Shown here piece after piece: positions 12,337-22,070 of a DNA stretch of 64,000 nt. Source of the DNA: Sporodiniella umbellata (taxonomy: Eukaryota; Mucoromycota; Mucoromycetes; Mucorales; Rhizopodaceae); contig JAIXMR010000064.1 in assembly GCA_025677835.1 (NCBI GenBank), positions 62,001-126,000 of the forward strand, in the 5' to 3' direction. Every line of letters begins with the position of its first letter. Within the stretch, counting starts at the first letter, position 1. The translations under genes and the position numbers were made by a program. Below the pieces are notes generated by a model. It searched no databases and was not told where the DNA came from. It worked only from the letters and a program-made list of their open reading frames with translations.

Positions 12337-12846
12337 GAGGGGAAAGTTCTCGTTTTTTTCTTACCTTGCTCAATCGCAGCCTTTTCGTCCTCTTTCCAGT
12401 GAGAAGCCACGTCGTTTGCTAATGGGTCGTCTGGGTTGGGTGCTGATAAAAGGGCTTGGATGGAAAGCAAGACAGTACGGATTTGTAAGGCAGGAGACCA
12501 TTTATCTATTTCAACAGGTTTACCATATATATACATACACTTTTTAGGGTACCTTTAAGAATATCCAAACAGATTCGACCGAGTTTATCAATGTTGGGAT
12601 GGTAAATCTTTGTAAGAAATCGCACTTTGGGAGGTCCCATGGGGTATTCTTCAGGTAGAAATAGTTCTAGACGAAAGATGCCGCCTACAGTCATGGTGAG
12701 TCCAGGTCTCTCTGTCTTTGTAAAACTAACCTTCAAAAGGAGATTGGTCAGGACCACTAATGATGACATCAAAGTAACGAAGGTTATCTTCATGGGGTGT
12801 GGCACTGATGCCAGGAGCTGGATCAGCCAACAAACGTTCGGTTTCC

Positions 12847-12878
<32 letters not shown>

Positions 12879-12957
12879 TATACATAGGTTTGTTCAATGA
12901 ACCAAAACAGACTTTTCTTTTTGCCCTTACTTTGATGATTCTTTTAGGAAGCGCCAT
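12230..12957 (-). CDS. UBC13: Ubiquitin-conjugating enzyme E2 N (Ubc13)
   Basis: Five exons (12957-12931, 12845-12731, 12684-12553, 12505-12365, 12264-12230), 149 codons. It starts MALPKRIIK and continues with [40 protein letters not shown], the catalytic cysteine in [12 protein letters not shown], and [20 protein letters not shown], ending [10 protein letters not shown]. The length and sequence match Ubc13, which builds Lys63-linked ubiquitin chains with Mms2 in post-replication repair. The fourth intron contains a ~37-nt T homopolymer. The last coding exon is only 35 nt. Confidence 0.96.
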
Positions 12958-13031
12958 GGAATGGTGGAGAAAAAAAGAAAAAAAAAAAAAAAAAGGGAAA
13001 TTTTTTATTTATTTTATATTTTGATTTATTT

Positions 13032-13805
13032 TTATTGTAAAACGCAACCACCCTTTTCTTCTGAAGGAGGATTATTCGATTTTTCGATTGTCGCCAACAT
13101 GGAATCGAATATTTTGGCTGTAAAGAAGATTAGGTGATTGGGGTTGCTATGATTTCCCTAACACTTACAAACGTTTTCATCATGTTTTGCCGACGTTTCA
13201 ACAAAAGGGCAATTCCAAGCCTGGCCCAACTCGATGCCTTCTTGTGTCGTGACTTGTCTTTGAATATTGAGGTCTGTCTTGTTACCGACAATAACACAGG
13301 GAATCACCTCAAGACCGGTGAAGTCCAACAGTTTGTCTCGGATGATTTTGATCATCTCAAAGCTCGACCGACTTGAAATAGAATAGACTAGAACATAGCC
13401 GTTCATACTTGTGGCATGGTGTGATTGTAAGATAGAGTATTCATCCTAACAAAAGGTCTTAATTACTTTTCCACAAGTGTTTATAGCAACTGCACCTGTC
13501 CTGCTGTATCCATAATCTCCACTTGATATTCTTTTAAAATGGTTTAGTACACCTTCCCTCTCTTGCTCTTTGTTTTTTTTTTTTTTTTCTGTACCAATCC
13601 CTCTGTATTTGATTGTTTTTGTAAACGTATTTTCAATGGTAGGATAATAGCTATCGACAAAGTGGTTCTCACAAAATTGAATCACCAACGAGGATTTGCC
13701 TATCGCTCTCCTTAGTTTCCTGTATCGCTCTCCTCTTCTGGTTTAATTACCAACAGCTCGGGTGCCTAAGATAGCTATACGTCTAGCTCTTTGTTGATTC
13801 GACAT
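13032..13805 (-). CDS. RHEB: Rheb-family small GTPase
   Basis: Five exons (13805-13751, 13699-13595, 13530-13496, 13445-13169, 13117-13032), 185 codons. P-loop GTRAVGKSSLV has the Arg typical of Rheb at the position of Ras Gly12. Switch I is YYPTIENTF, switch II is DTAGQDEYSIL, followed by NKTD and ETSAK. It ends in a CaaX box, CVLQ, expected to be farnesylated. Rheb activates TORC1 in animals and fission yeast, where it also affects amino-acid uptake. The third exon is only 35 nt. A probable non-coding first exon lies upstream (donor near 13910). Confidence 0.94.
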
Positions 13806-14150
13806 TTCTTTGGGTAGGTTGAAATCAAGAAAGAAAACAGAAATAATAAAACAAAAAAAAAAACAAAAAAAAAAATTTAAAAATAGCTTGGTTGAAACTT
13901 TAGACTTACCCCGTCGGAGATGACATGTGCATCGCCTTGACTTTTTAAATGATTCTTTTCATGCATGGACTTTTTCAACCTCAGCCTGAATCCCTTGTAT
14001 ATTGGATAGAAACCATTTTTATTATGACAAGAAAAGCATAACCAAAAAAAAAAAAAAAAAAAAAAAAGGAAATGGCGTGGTAAAGGGAATGTATCAAAGA
14101 ATAATTTATAAACAAGAGGTGTGAAAGAACATAGATAAGAAAAGGGGGAG

Positions 14151-14186
<36 letters not shown>

Positions 14187-14284
14187 GCATAAAGGTGTAT
14201 GTATATAGACAGAAACTATGTATAAAGGCATATATGTATGTATATATCGAAAAGGAATGAGGCGGATAGGAAAAAGAAAAAGGC
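13806..14284. promoter_or_regulatory. Rheb upstream region with probable 5' UTR exon
   Basis: On the minus strand a consensus donor GG|GTAAGT at about 13911 and a T-rich stretch ending CCCAAAG just before the Rheb ATG suggest a 5' UTR intron of about 100 nt. The putative leader exon (about 13911-13990) holds a short upstream ATG frame beginning MHEKNHLKSQGD that is not in phase with Rheb. The rest is two long A tracts (14042-14067, 14154-14182) and TATG-type repeats near 14200-14250. Confidence 0.35.
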
Positions 14285-15292
14285 TTAGACCAGAAGAGGG
14301 TAGAGTGTATGAGGCTCTAGTGTATCTTGAGTAGGCTTGACAAAGTGGGTGTTGACAGGCGTATCGGGCGGTGTACAGAGATCGTCTGAGGAGGCGTGTA
14401 GCGGTACACGAATTTGAAGTGAGTGCAAGGCTTCATAAGCAACGACTTGGGGTGTACGCGTGAAATGAGTGCAGTGTTGAACGCGATAGTAGAGAGCGTC
14501 AAGGGTGATCCGCTCCAGAGGCTGCGGACAAAAGATCATCTTTAGAATCTCGTTCAGCTCACGTGATATAGGCAGGATACGATAGAGTAGGTTCCTGTCT
14601 TGAAGAAAGGCTCGGTAGGTGTCATCCTCTTCTGGATGAGCCACACGCCATGGGTTCCGTCCTGCAGCCAGGTTGATCAACAGGATCCCGAGTGACCACA
14701 CATCGTTTGGGCCTGTGGCGTAAGCAGGGCCCGATTGACATTCAGGAGAGAAATAAAAGGTGGATCCACAGCCTAGCTCGTGTGAGACCTTGTCCGTGGT
14801 GGCCAAACCGAAATCAGCCAATTTCACGCGTCGGCCACACTCAAACACCAGCACATTCTCCGGTTTCAAATCGCGATGATAGATCCCGCGCGCATGGCAA
14901 TAACGCACGGTGTCCACTAACTGTAAAAACACATGGCGAATCAAATCGTGCTGTCCGTAATAGAGACCGTCATCGATAATCGCTGTAAACAGGTCCCCTT
15001 CTTCCCCGTACTCCAGTACTGCATGCATCCAGCCTTGCTCGTATATCACTCGCTCAAATCCAATAATCGTCGCATGCCCAGAAAGGTGGCGATGCAGTCG
15101 GATCTCGTTCTTTCCAACTGCCTCTCGTTCATCGTTGGGTGGAAACGATTTCAGAATCACCTGTCGCCCGTCTTTGTCCTGTGCCAAGTATACTTGGCCA
15201 TAATTGCCTAGGCTCAATACGCGTATAATCGTCAATCCATCCACTTGGCTGCCAATACTCAGTACTCGCTTGCTATTGCTAATCGATGGCAT
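14285..15292 (-). CDS. Ran1/Pat1-like serine/threonine kinase
   Basis: Intronless, 335 codons, almost entirely a kinase domain (about residues 16-265). Motifs: glycine loop LSLGNYGQVYLA, Lys in VILKSFP, YCHARGIYHRDLKPENVLVF, KLADFGLAT, and the family-specific GCGSTFYFSPECQ with NDVWSLGILLINLAAGRNPW. This combination is typical of the Ran1(Pat1)/Sks1/Vhs1 group, which in fission yeast represses meiosis and in budding yeast acts in nutrient responses. The short C-terminal tail is Pro/Thr-rich (CTPPDTPVNTHF). The start is placed at 15292 (MPSISNSKR); the frame runs further upstream only through a GA-rich low-complexity stretch without an ATG. Which member of the group it is cannot be told. Confidence 0.88.
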   Translation of the reverse strand: MPSISNSKRVLSIGSQVDGLTIIRVLSLGNYGQVYLAQDKDGRQVILKSFPPNDEREAVGKNEIRLHRHLSGHATIIGFERVIYEQGWMHAVLEYGEEGDLFTAIIDDGLYYGQHDLIRHVFLQLVDTVRYCHARGIYHRDLKPENVLVFECGRRVKLADFGLATTDKVSHELGCGSTFYFSPECQSGPAYATGPNDVWSLGILLINLAAGRNPWRVAHPEEDDTYRAFLQDRNLLYRILPISRELNEILKMIFCPQPLERITLDALYYRVQHCTHFTRTPQVVAYEALHSLQIRVPLHASSDDLCTPPDTPVNTHFVKPTQDTLEPHTLYPLLV

Positions 15293-16688
15293 CTTTTCTT
15301 TTTTTTTTTTTTTTCTCTCTCTCTCTCTCACAAAAAAAAAAAAAATAAAAAATTAGGTAAAGAAAGAAAAAAAAAAAAAAAAAAAAGGAAATCGCCAAGA
15401 GTGGTTTCTTATATACTTTTTTTTTATTATTATTATTCTTCTTCTTCTTCAAACGAAAACAAAAGAACGTGTCTAAGGAGATATTAAAGTGTGGAGAAGC
15501 AGAGAATAAAATAATGTTTTATTTAGGTAAAATACACACAGTAAGCATTGGTGGACTAAAAATAAATTCTAAAAAAAGAGGAGAAACTAGGAGGCCAGGC
15601 AAGCAAAGAGAAAGAGGACAGGCTGAAGCGTAAGAAAGGGGCAAGAGCGTCTTTGATTGGTCAGCCCTTAATGAATGATATAAACTAACTCATCACCACT
15701 TTACAGCTTTTTGGTCTCTCAGCACGTGTTTGCTTGTTTCTTTCAAATAAAAAGAGATATAGAAAGAAACATCTACTCATATAACATGATTTCTTTTTTT
15801 TTTTTTTTTTTTTTTGGCTGGTACTCATCACTTTATAAGGTGGCGTGCTTTTTTTTTTTTTTTTTTTTTAATTGAAGAGAGCTTCTTCCCCTTATTCTTT
15901 TTGCTTTGATAAATGAATTGCATAAAGAACCTTGAGGTGGAACTTGGAATTCTTGTTTTGATATATATTCGTCATCGTTAGGTCACGGAACGGAGCATGG
16001 ATGTGACATTTAGATGACATTTGGTTCAAAGGAGGGGGGGGGGAGAAGGAAGGGGTTCGCTATGATAGTAAATAGATAAAAATAAAAGTGGCGTAGGCCG
16101 ACAATTTGTTCTTTAGCAAAAACAAGGAGCGTAAACAAACAGGCGCACTTGTATCGAAACTTGGTAAATAAAACCAATCCAAGGGAGAGCCTTGATCTAT
16201 TTCTTTGTACATTCAACCTGTCAATTTCCCCTGCTCCCTCTTGTACTCACCATTTCCGATCAATTGATGAGCAAGCAATTTATATAATGAAATCGCTTTA
16301 TGCTATAACAGTTCTTGAGAATAAACCAGGGTTTTTTTTTTAAGAAAAAAAAAAAAAGACTCTGCCGTTCATTGATTGCCTGCTTTAAAAGCTAAAATAT
16401 ACATAAAGAGAGCAAAGCCATGGTTCAAACTAAACAACAGTACTACCGTAAATAGTAACTGAAAAAGGAAAAAAAAAACCATTGTAGATAAAGTGGATTT
16501 TTGTACACACCAAAGATTATGTGTGTAATTAACTGTTGTGTCCCAAATCCCATTTTGAATATTAATTGTTTTAAAAAGCGTCCTTTACTATTTTTCTTTT
16601 TCGTATTTGTACGCACTTTTTTCTTAACTGACAACGTTCACTACAAAGTTCCCTTCTCCTAAAACTCTGCAGCCTGTTTCTTTCTTTT
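15293..16688. other. Gene-poor spacer upstream of the Ran1-like kinase
   Basis: No convincing coding sequence on either strand. It contains homopolymers (15361-15387, 15794-15815, 15849-15869), a CCAAT-type element (TGATTGGTCAG near 15653-15663) and a CACGTG at 15723-15728, any of which could belong to the kinase promoter. The short open frames here are rich in Lys/Phe from A/T runs or lack similarity to anything I know. Confidence 0.6.
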
Positions 16689-17392
16689 TTCATCCAAGAA
16701 AATAGTGTGTGTGTGTATGTGTGTGGGCGGCGACGATCTATGCCCTTTGCCTGTGTTTAGCCACCTTTATACACGCTCAGACTTGCTTTTTTTGGTGCTA
16801 ACAATGTGGCTTTAGATGGTCTCATTTTCTCTTATTAATTTTGTAGAATGTTTTTTTTTTTCTTTCTTATCATTTACTTGTGCTTTTTCACGTTATTTTA
16901 ATTTAAAGTATCAAATAACTTCTCTTGTTTCAAAGACGTTGCATTGTTCACTTTTTTTTTTTTTTTTTTTTTTAATCTACGCATTCAAACCATAGATTGA
17001 TAGTTTTCGAATCCAGGCCAAAATAGTATCCAAAAAAAAAAGGGGGGGGGCGTGCCTGTCTTACACACGATAACAGAATGTATGTCAAGTAGCAATAACA
17101 GTGAAAGAGTTACACAGCAGAGAGTATAGCAACAGAAATACTGCTTTGGATCAAACACCGGCAATGTATGCCGTGTATAAAAGAGCTCGATTGGTTAATT
17201 AGAACAAAAAAAAAAGAGAAATCCAAATAGTTCTCTGTGTTGGAACGTCATGACCAGCTTAGAAAGAAAGTCATTTGTTGATTAGTAAAGGGATAGATAG
17301 ACCCAAGGCGTCTTTGTATAAGCGTATGCATATATACATATTCAGTTCACGCTATATTAGAAGCTAGATTGAGACGACCTTTTCTTTGGTTT
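16689..17392 (+). repeat. Direct repeat copy 1 (704 bp, non-coding)
   Basis: Near-identical to 19491-20208 in the same orientation. Differences are homopolymer lengths, rare substitutions, a 4-bp insertion and a 19-bp tandem duplication in copy 2. It begins CATCCAAGAAAATAGTG with a TG tract. Patchy similarity continues beyond the sharp boundary to about 17625 (TTGCATCGCAG, TACTGCAGGAGA, TCTGTTACTGTCTG). No open frame is conserved between copies. It contains a TTCGAATCC box at about 17005-17013 that resembles a Pol III B box, and TATAAAAGAG near 17178. I cannot tell whether it is a pair of LTRs, a duplicated ncRNA gene or a simple segmental duplication. Confidence 0.95.
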
Positions 17393-19490
17393 GGTTAGGA
17401 ACCAACGCGACTTTTTGAAACAAATGGGCTCGGACAGCGCATAATATAACCAGGGCTTTTTGCATCGCAGCACTTGACATAAAGACATATTTGTTTTTTT
17501 TTCCGTTTTTTTTTTTTTTTTTTTTTTTTGTTTTGTTTTTGGTTTTGTTTTTACTGCAGGAGACATATCTAGACCATGGATCCAATCAACTTATACTTTG
17601 TCTGTTACTGTCTGAGCCACGAGTCTTTTTTTTTTTTTTTTTTTTTTTTTTTCCGGAACGAAAATGAAGAGTAATCTTACGCTCAAACGAAATGCTAACT
17701 ACAGTCTGAAACAAAAATACCTTCACTTTTTTTTTTCTAATGGATCGATTTCACTTTAGCTTACATCTTTTTCCGGTTTTAACCCAAAACGAATTAAACA
17801 GTCTATAGTTTCCTTTTTGGTGTTTAGGCTCCGTTAGTTAGCTCATTGACATCAAATCAACCCTTAATAGCTCAGGGAGAGTTGGTAGAAACAAGAAGCT
17901 ATAGGACTCAGCATTCAATATCTCTTGTTGATAGCATAGCTATATATTCTCAAATATACATACAAACCAAAGTATCTTTATTAGCTCTTTTAAAAAGCCC
18001 ACTGTCATTTAAAAATAGTAGGTTGTTTAATAGTATAGATTTTGGTAAATGTGAAAACTCTGAAAAGAAGGGGCAATGTTTGCATTAGAAAAGGTTTTCA
18101 ACAGATCATGTTAAAATCTCTTTTCGCTTACTTGCAATTAATGTCTCGAAAAACTTGAATCTGTTATATACAAATTTATATCTTATAAAGATATTATGAG
18201 GGGTATTCTTTAAGTCTACAGTCGCGTTTTCTATTTTTTTTTTTTTTTTCTTTTTTTATTTGGAATTCTATCAAGACCCGAATGCTACTAAAAGGTACCT
18301 TCTCTTGTTAAAAAAAAAAGGGGGGGGAGGGGAGGCGAATACCTGATAATTGTGATTACTTCAAAAATAAGCTAATGGAAAAAAAAAAAAAAAAGTTACA
18401 GCCCAAGTGTTCTGGATAAATAAAGGGAACACATATTTTTTTTGATATATAGACGATAGGGTCGCATAAAAATACACGTGTTTTAAAGATGTATCGTTAT
18501 AACCGCATTAACGACCTAGAAGCTTCGAGCCCACGTATATTTTTTTTTCTCTCTCTCTCTCCCCCCCCTTCAAACCTCCCCTTTTTTATGTGTATAAACA
18601 CATCTATATTATTATTGGTCATCGGATGTTCCATCTATGGACCGCTTAACGACTTGTCTCTCTTTTATTATATATATGTATATATATTTATACACATCTG
18701 CTCTCTCTCTCGATCAATTCTAAATACTATCATTAAATGTACCTTAGTAATTCTTTTTCCGTGTAACCTATAGTTCCAGATGCTGCAACTATTAGTCATC
18801 CAAGCCTAGCTTATAGACTCGAAGCACTTTGAATAAATATTAAAGAAAAACCTACTCAGAGAGCAGTCTTTACTAGCTTCTCAACTATGGGTATGAAACG
18901 AAGCATAGGATACTGCAAAAAAAAAAAAAAAAAAAAAAAAGCTTTAGTAGTAGCCTAAACAAAGTACATATATATTATGTCAGTTTCGTTATAGGGGTCA
19001 TTTTTTAGCCCCCTCTTTTTTCCTTAACTGGGGTGATAAAAAGAAACTTAAAAAGTGTGTAAATAAAGCGAATGAAAGCTCTATACTATCGGTTAATTTT
19101 ACAAATCTCTTGACTGTATATCAAGACAGCTAAAATCATTGCGCAAAACAAAAGAACATTGGTACGCTGCCGTATTTTTACTATATAAATGTCAATAAAG
19201 AAAAAAATGACAAGGTTGATGGCAATATACTTTTTTTTAAAAAAAAAAAAAATTCAAATCGTCGCAGCACAGTGAATCAAAAAATAAAGCATTTTTCAAA
19301 ACGCATATCACAAATATATTTTGCAGTATAAAATAGGATTCTAAAGTTATTGAATGGAACTCTTTTTTTTTTTTTTTTTTTTTTGATTTATAAAAGTGAA
19401 AGTTAGTTTCGCCAAATAAAGAAAATATGAGATATTTTTATCCATATTATACCATAAAATATTACAAACCGTTTTCTTTGTTCATCCAAG
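17393..19490. other. Non-coding spacer between the two direct repeats
   Basis: About 2.1 kb without a supported gene. It has A/T homopolymers (17506-17529, 17625-17652, 18235-18250, 18917-18940, 19363-19384). A tRNA-like segment lies at about 17862-17935, with TAGCTCAG, GTTGGTAGA and GGACTCAGCATTCAA in order but wrong spacing and no clear B box. No reverse transcriptase, integrase or transposase similarity is visible, so if the repeats are LTRs the element between them would be non-autonomous. Confidence 0.6.
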
Positions 19491-20208
19491 AAAATAGTGT
19501 GTGTGTGTATGTGTGTGGGCGGCGACGATCTATGCCCTTTGCCTGTGTTTAGCCACCTTTATACACGCTCAGACTTGCTTTTTTTGGTGCTAACAATGTG
19601 GCTTTAGATGGTCTCATTTTCTCTTTCTTATTAATTTTGTAGAATGTTTTTTTTTTTTTTTTCTTATCATTTACTTGTGCTTTTTCACGTTATTTTAATT
19701 TAAAGTATCAAATAACTTCTCTTGTTTCAAAGACGTTGCATTGTTCACTTTTTTTTTTTTTTTTTTTTTTTAATCTACGCATTCAAACCATATCTACGCA
19801 TTCAAACCATAGATTGATAGTTTTCGAATCCAGGCCAAAATAGTATCCAAAAAAAAAAGGAGGGGGCGTGCCTGTCTTACACACGATAACAGAATGTATG
19901 TCAAGTAGCAATAACAGTGAAAGAGTTACACAGCAGAGAGTATAGCAACAGAAATACTGCTTTGGATCAAACACCGGCAATGTATGCCGTGTATAAAAGA
20001 GCTCGATTGGTTAATTAGAACAAAAAAAAGAGAGAAATCCAAATAGTTCTCTGTGTTGGAACGTCATGACCAGCTTAGAAAGAAAGTCATTTGTTGATTA
20101 GTAAAGGGATAGATAAACCCAAGGCGTCTTTGTATAAGCGTATGCATATATACATATTCAGTTCACGCTATATTAGAAGCTAGATTGAGACGACCTTTTC
20201 TTTGGTTT
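19491..20208 (+). repeat. Direct repeat copy 2 (718 bp, non-coding)
   Basis: Second copy of 16689-17392. It carries a tandem duplication of ATCTACGCATTCAAACCAT at about 19774-19811 and an extra TCTT in the TTTTCTCTTTCTTATT segment. After 20208 the two copies diverge abruptly and then share short islands up to about 20400. The high identity in otherwise non-coding, AT-rich DNA means the duplication is recent or the sequence is under constraint. Confidence 0.95.
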
Positions 20209-20875
20209 ACAGTGGATGAAGGTGGAGTGGATTTGGATTTAACACGGCCTTTTTTTTTTTTTTTTTTGGAATATAGTATACCCAGGGCTTATTTTCCAAG
20301 TAGTGACTTTTTGCATCGCAGTACTTCACATGTTTTTTTTTTTTACTGCAGGAGAAATATCTAGACTGTAAATCTGAAAAATTGTCTGTTACTGTCTGAC
20401 ACACCGGGAAGAAAGAGATGGCTTTTTGTCAACAGTTCTTAATGAAATTTATTGGTCTTTGTCTTTTTAATTAGATCCATCAGATTCTATTAAACATTTA
20501 GCTAAAGGGTTCTCTACATGGATAGATTCCGGTGTTCACAACTGTTTCTAAAAAAAAAAAAAAAAAAAAAAACGATGATGCACACGCGAAGAGAGTCTAA
20601 AATAAATAGTTGTTTGTTAAGGTGACTCTTTTTCTTTTTAAGACTTGATTCGCGTACTGCTCTTCTTAGGTAAGGCTATGTCAACGAATTTCGAATGACA
20701 GAATAGCTTTTGACGAACACGCCTTTTTTTTTTTTTTTTAAAAAAAAAAAAACAGCATTACTTTCTATACAGATAAAGAGAAAGAAAAATACATAAAATA
20801 ATGCTCTTTATAAAGAAATAGGAATGAATCAACAAAATAATAATAAAAATAAGGGGAAAAGAGTTGTAAAATGTG

Positions 20876-20917
<42 letters not shown>

Positions 20918-20925
20918 AAAGCACA
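20209..20925. other. Spacer downstream of bHLH gene, with TG microsatellite
   Basis: About 700 bp with no gene. It includes residual similarity to the flank of repeat copy 1 (to about 20400), T/A runs at 20551-20572 and 20724-20752, and a (GT)n tract at about 20880-20914 ending shortly before the bHLH stop codon. Confidence 0.65.
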
Positions 20926-21534
20926 CTAAGCGGTGTAACCTTTGTTTCGAAGCAATGTTTCTAACTCCACTATTCGTTTTTGATAAGCAAAGACATCTTT
21001 TTGCAATTGATTTAATTGTTTTGCACTTGTTTCTAACACTTCAGATTTTGTCATCTTTTGTTTGTTGCTCACACCTGTCAAAAGCATCTTTAATCGAGTG
21101 ATACCCTCTACTATCTTTTGTTTGTTTCTCCTGTCGGCTTTTAGAAGAAAAGGTGAGTTATCGATTTCGTTTATTATTATTATTATTATTATTACCTGCA
21201 TTTTGCATTTCTTTCTTTGTCAATACGTTCTGTAGGCCTCTCATCCGTCTTGAAAAGTAACTATTGAAGCACATTTAGTACAATGCAATTAGAGTATTGT
21301 TTCTTACCTTGGATCTTCTCTCGGATGTTCCTCTTCTTCAGTACGTGATGAATCGCTTTCTGAAGAGAAAGAGCGTTCAGGTACTTGCTCTTTGTTAAAC
21401 GTGTTGCTTGAGCTTACAAAATGCTTCATGACCATCATGTTATAAGTAGGTAATGTCACTAATACGTCTTTCATCGATAAACACTCGGGTGGAATATTTT
21501 CAAATTGGTGGTGATAAGAAAGTGATTTGTTCAT
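20926..21534 (-). CDS. bHLH-type putative transcription factor
   Basis: Three exons (21534-21308, 21260-21196, 21137-20926), 167 codons. The first half is acidic and Ser-rich (RSFSSESDSSRTEEEE). The second half contains a basic stretch (SRRMRGLQNVLTKKEMQNA, ADRRNKQKI) followed by helix 1 (IVEGITRLKMLL), a loop with KQKMTK, helix 2 (SEVLETSAKQLNQL) and a short zipper-like heptad extension (QKRIVELETLL) up to the C terminus. This layout is a basic helix-loop-helix with leucine-zipper tail. The basic region is unusually placed and lacks the classical H-E-R triad (it has N-A-A-D-R-R), so the exact DNA site cannot be predicted. The first in-frame ATG gives MNKSLSYHHQFEN. Confidence 0.7.
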
Positions 21535-22070
21535 TTTACAAGGAAAAAAAAAAAAAAAAAAAGTAAATAAATAAACAAAAAAAGGCTGGAAAAAAAAAAA
21601 AAAAAAAAAAAAGATTGTATTTTAAATAAAAATAGGAAAAAGAAAAAAAAAAAAAAAAGAAAACCTAATTTTATGATCTTTATTTTATTACAGGAATGTA
21701 GTGTCTTTTTGAAACAAATCTTTAGTCTTTCTAAATGTAGTCTATAAAAACCAGATGAATGGTTGTTGCTTATGTGATGCGGAGTCAAATGTAAAATACA
21801 AAATAATAATAATAAAAAAAAAAGGAGTGAAAGAGTACATAAATTGTTTTTCTTGAATATTTTTTTCAAACTGGGTAACGAGGAGTGAGTCTTAAGTATA
21901 CAGGAGTGTGCGTAATGTATGTAATGTTTATGCTTGTTGTTTTTTAAAGCATGTTTATTATTGTTATTTGTTTATTTGATTTTTTCTGGGCTACTTTAAA
22001 GCAGACAATGGCGTATAGTATTTTTTGTCGTTATGAATCTCTGTATCTGAATCTCCTTCGTGACACAAGG
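21535..22070. other. Intergenic A-rich leader and Fpk1-like 3' flank
   Basis: About 540 bp. It opens with A homopolymers (21542-21560, 21590-21612, 21640-21658) that form the bHLH gene leader, followed by AT-rich sequence downstream of the Fpk1-like kinase. No gene is supported. A 112-residue open frame at 21531-21869 is Phe/Leu-rich only because of T runs. Confidence 0.6.

Noticed and set aside
16689..20208. Autonomous LTR retrotransposon
   Set aside because: The repeats could be LTRs, but the 2.1-kb interior has no gag/pol similarity, no clear primer-binding site was seen, and the ends do not show clear TG...CA.
21531..21869. 112-residue Phe/Leu-rich frame
   Set aside because: Created by T runs in the bHLH leader and spacer.
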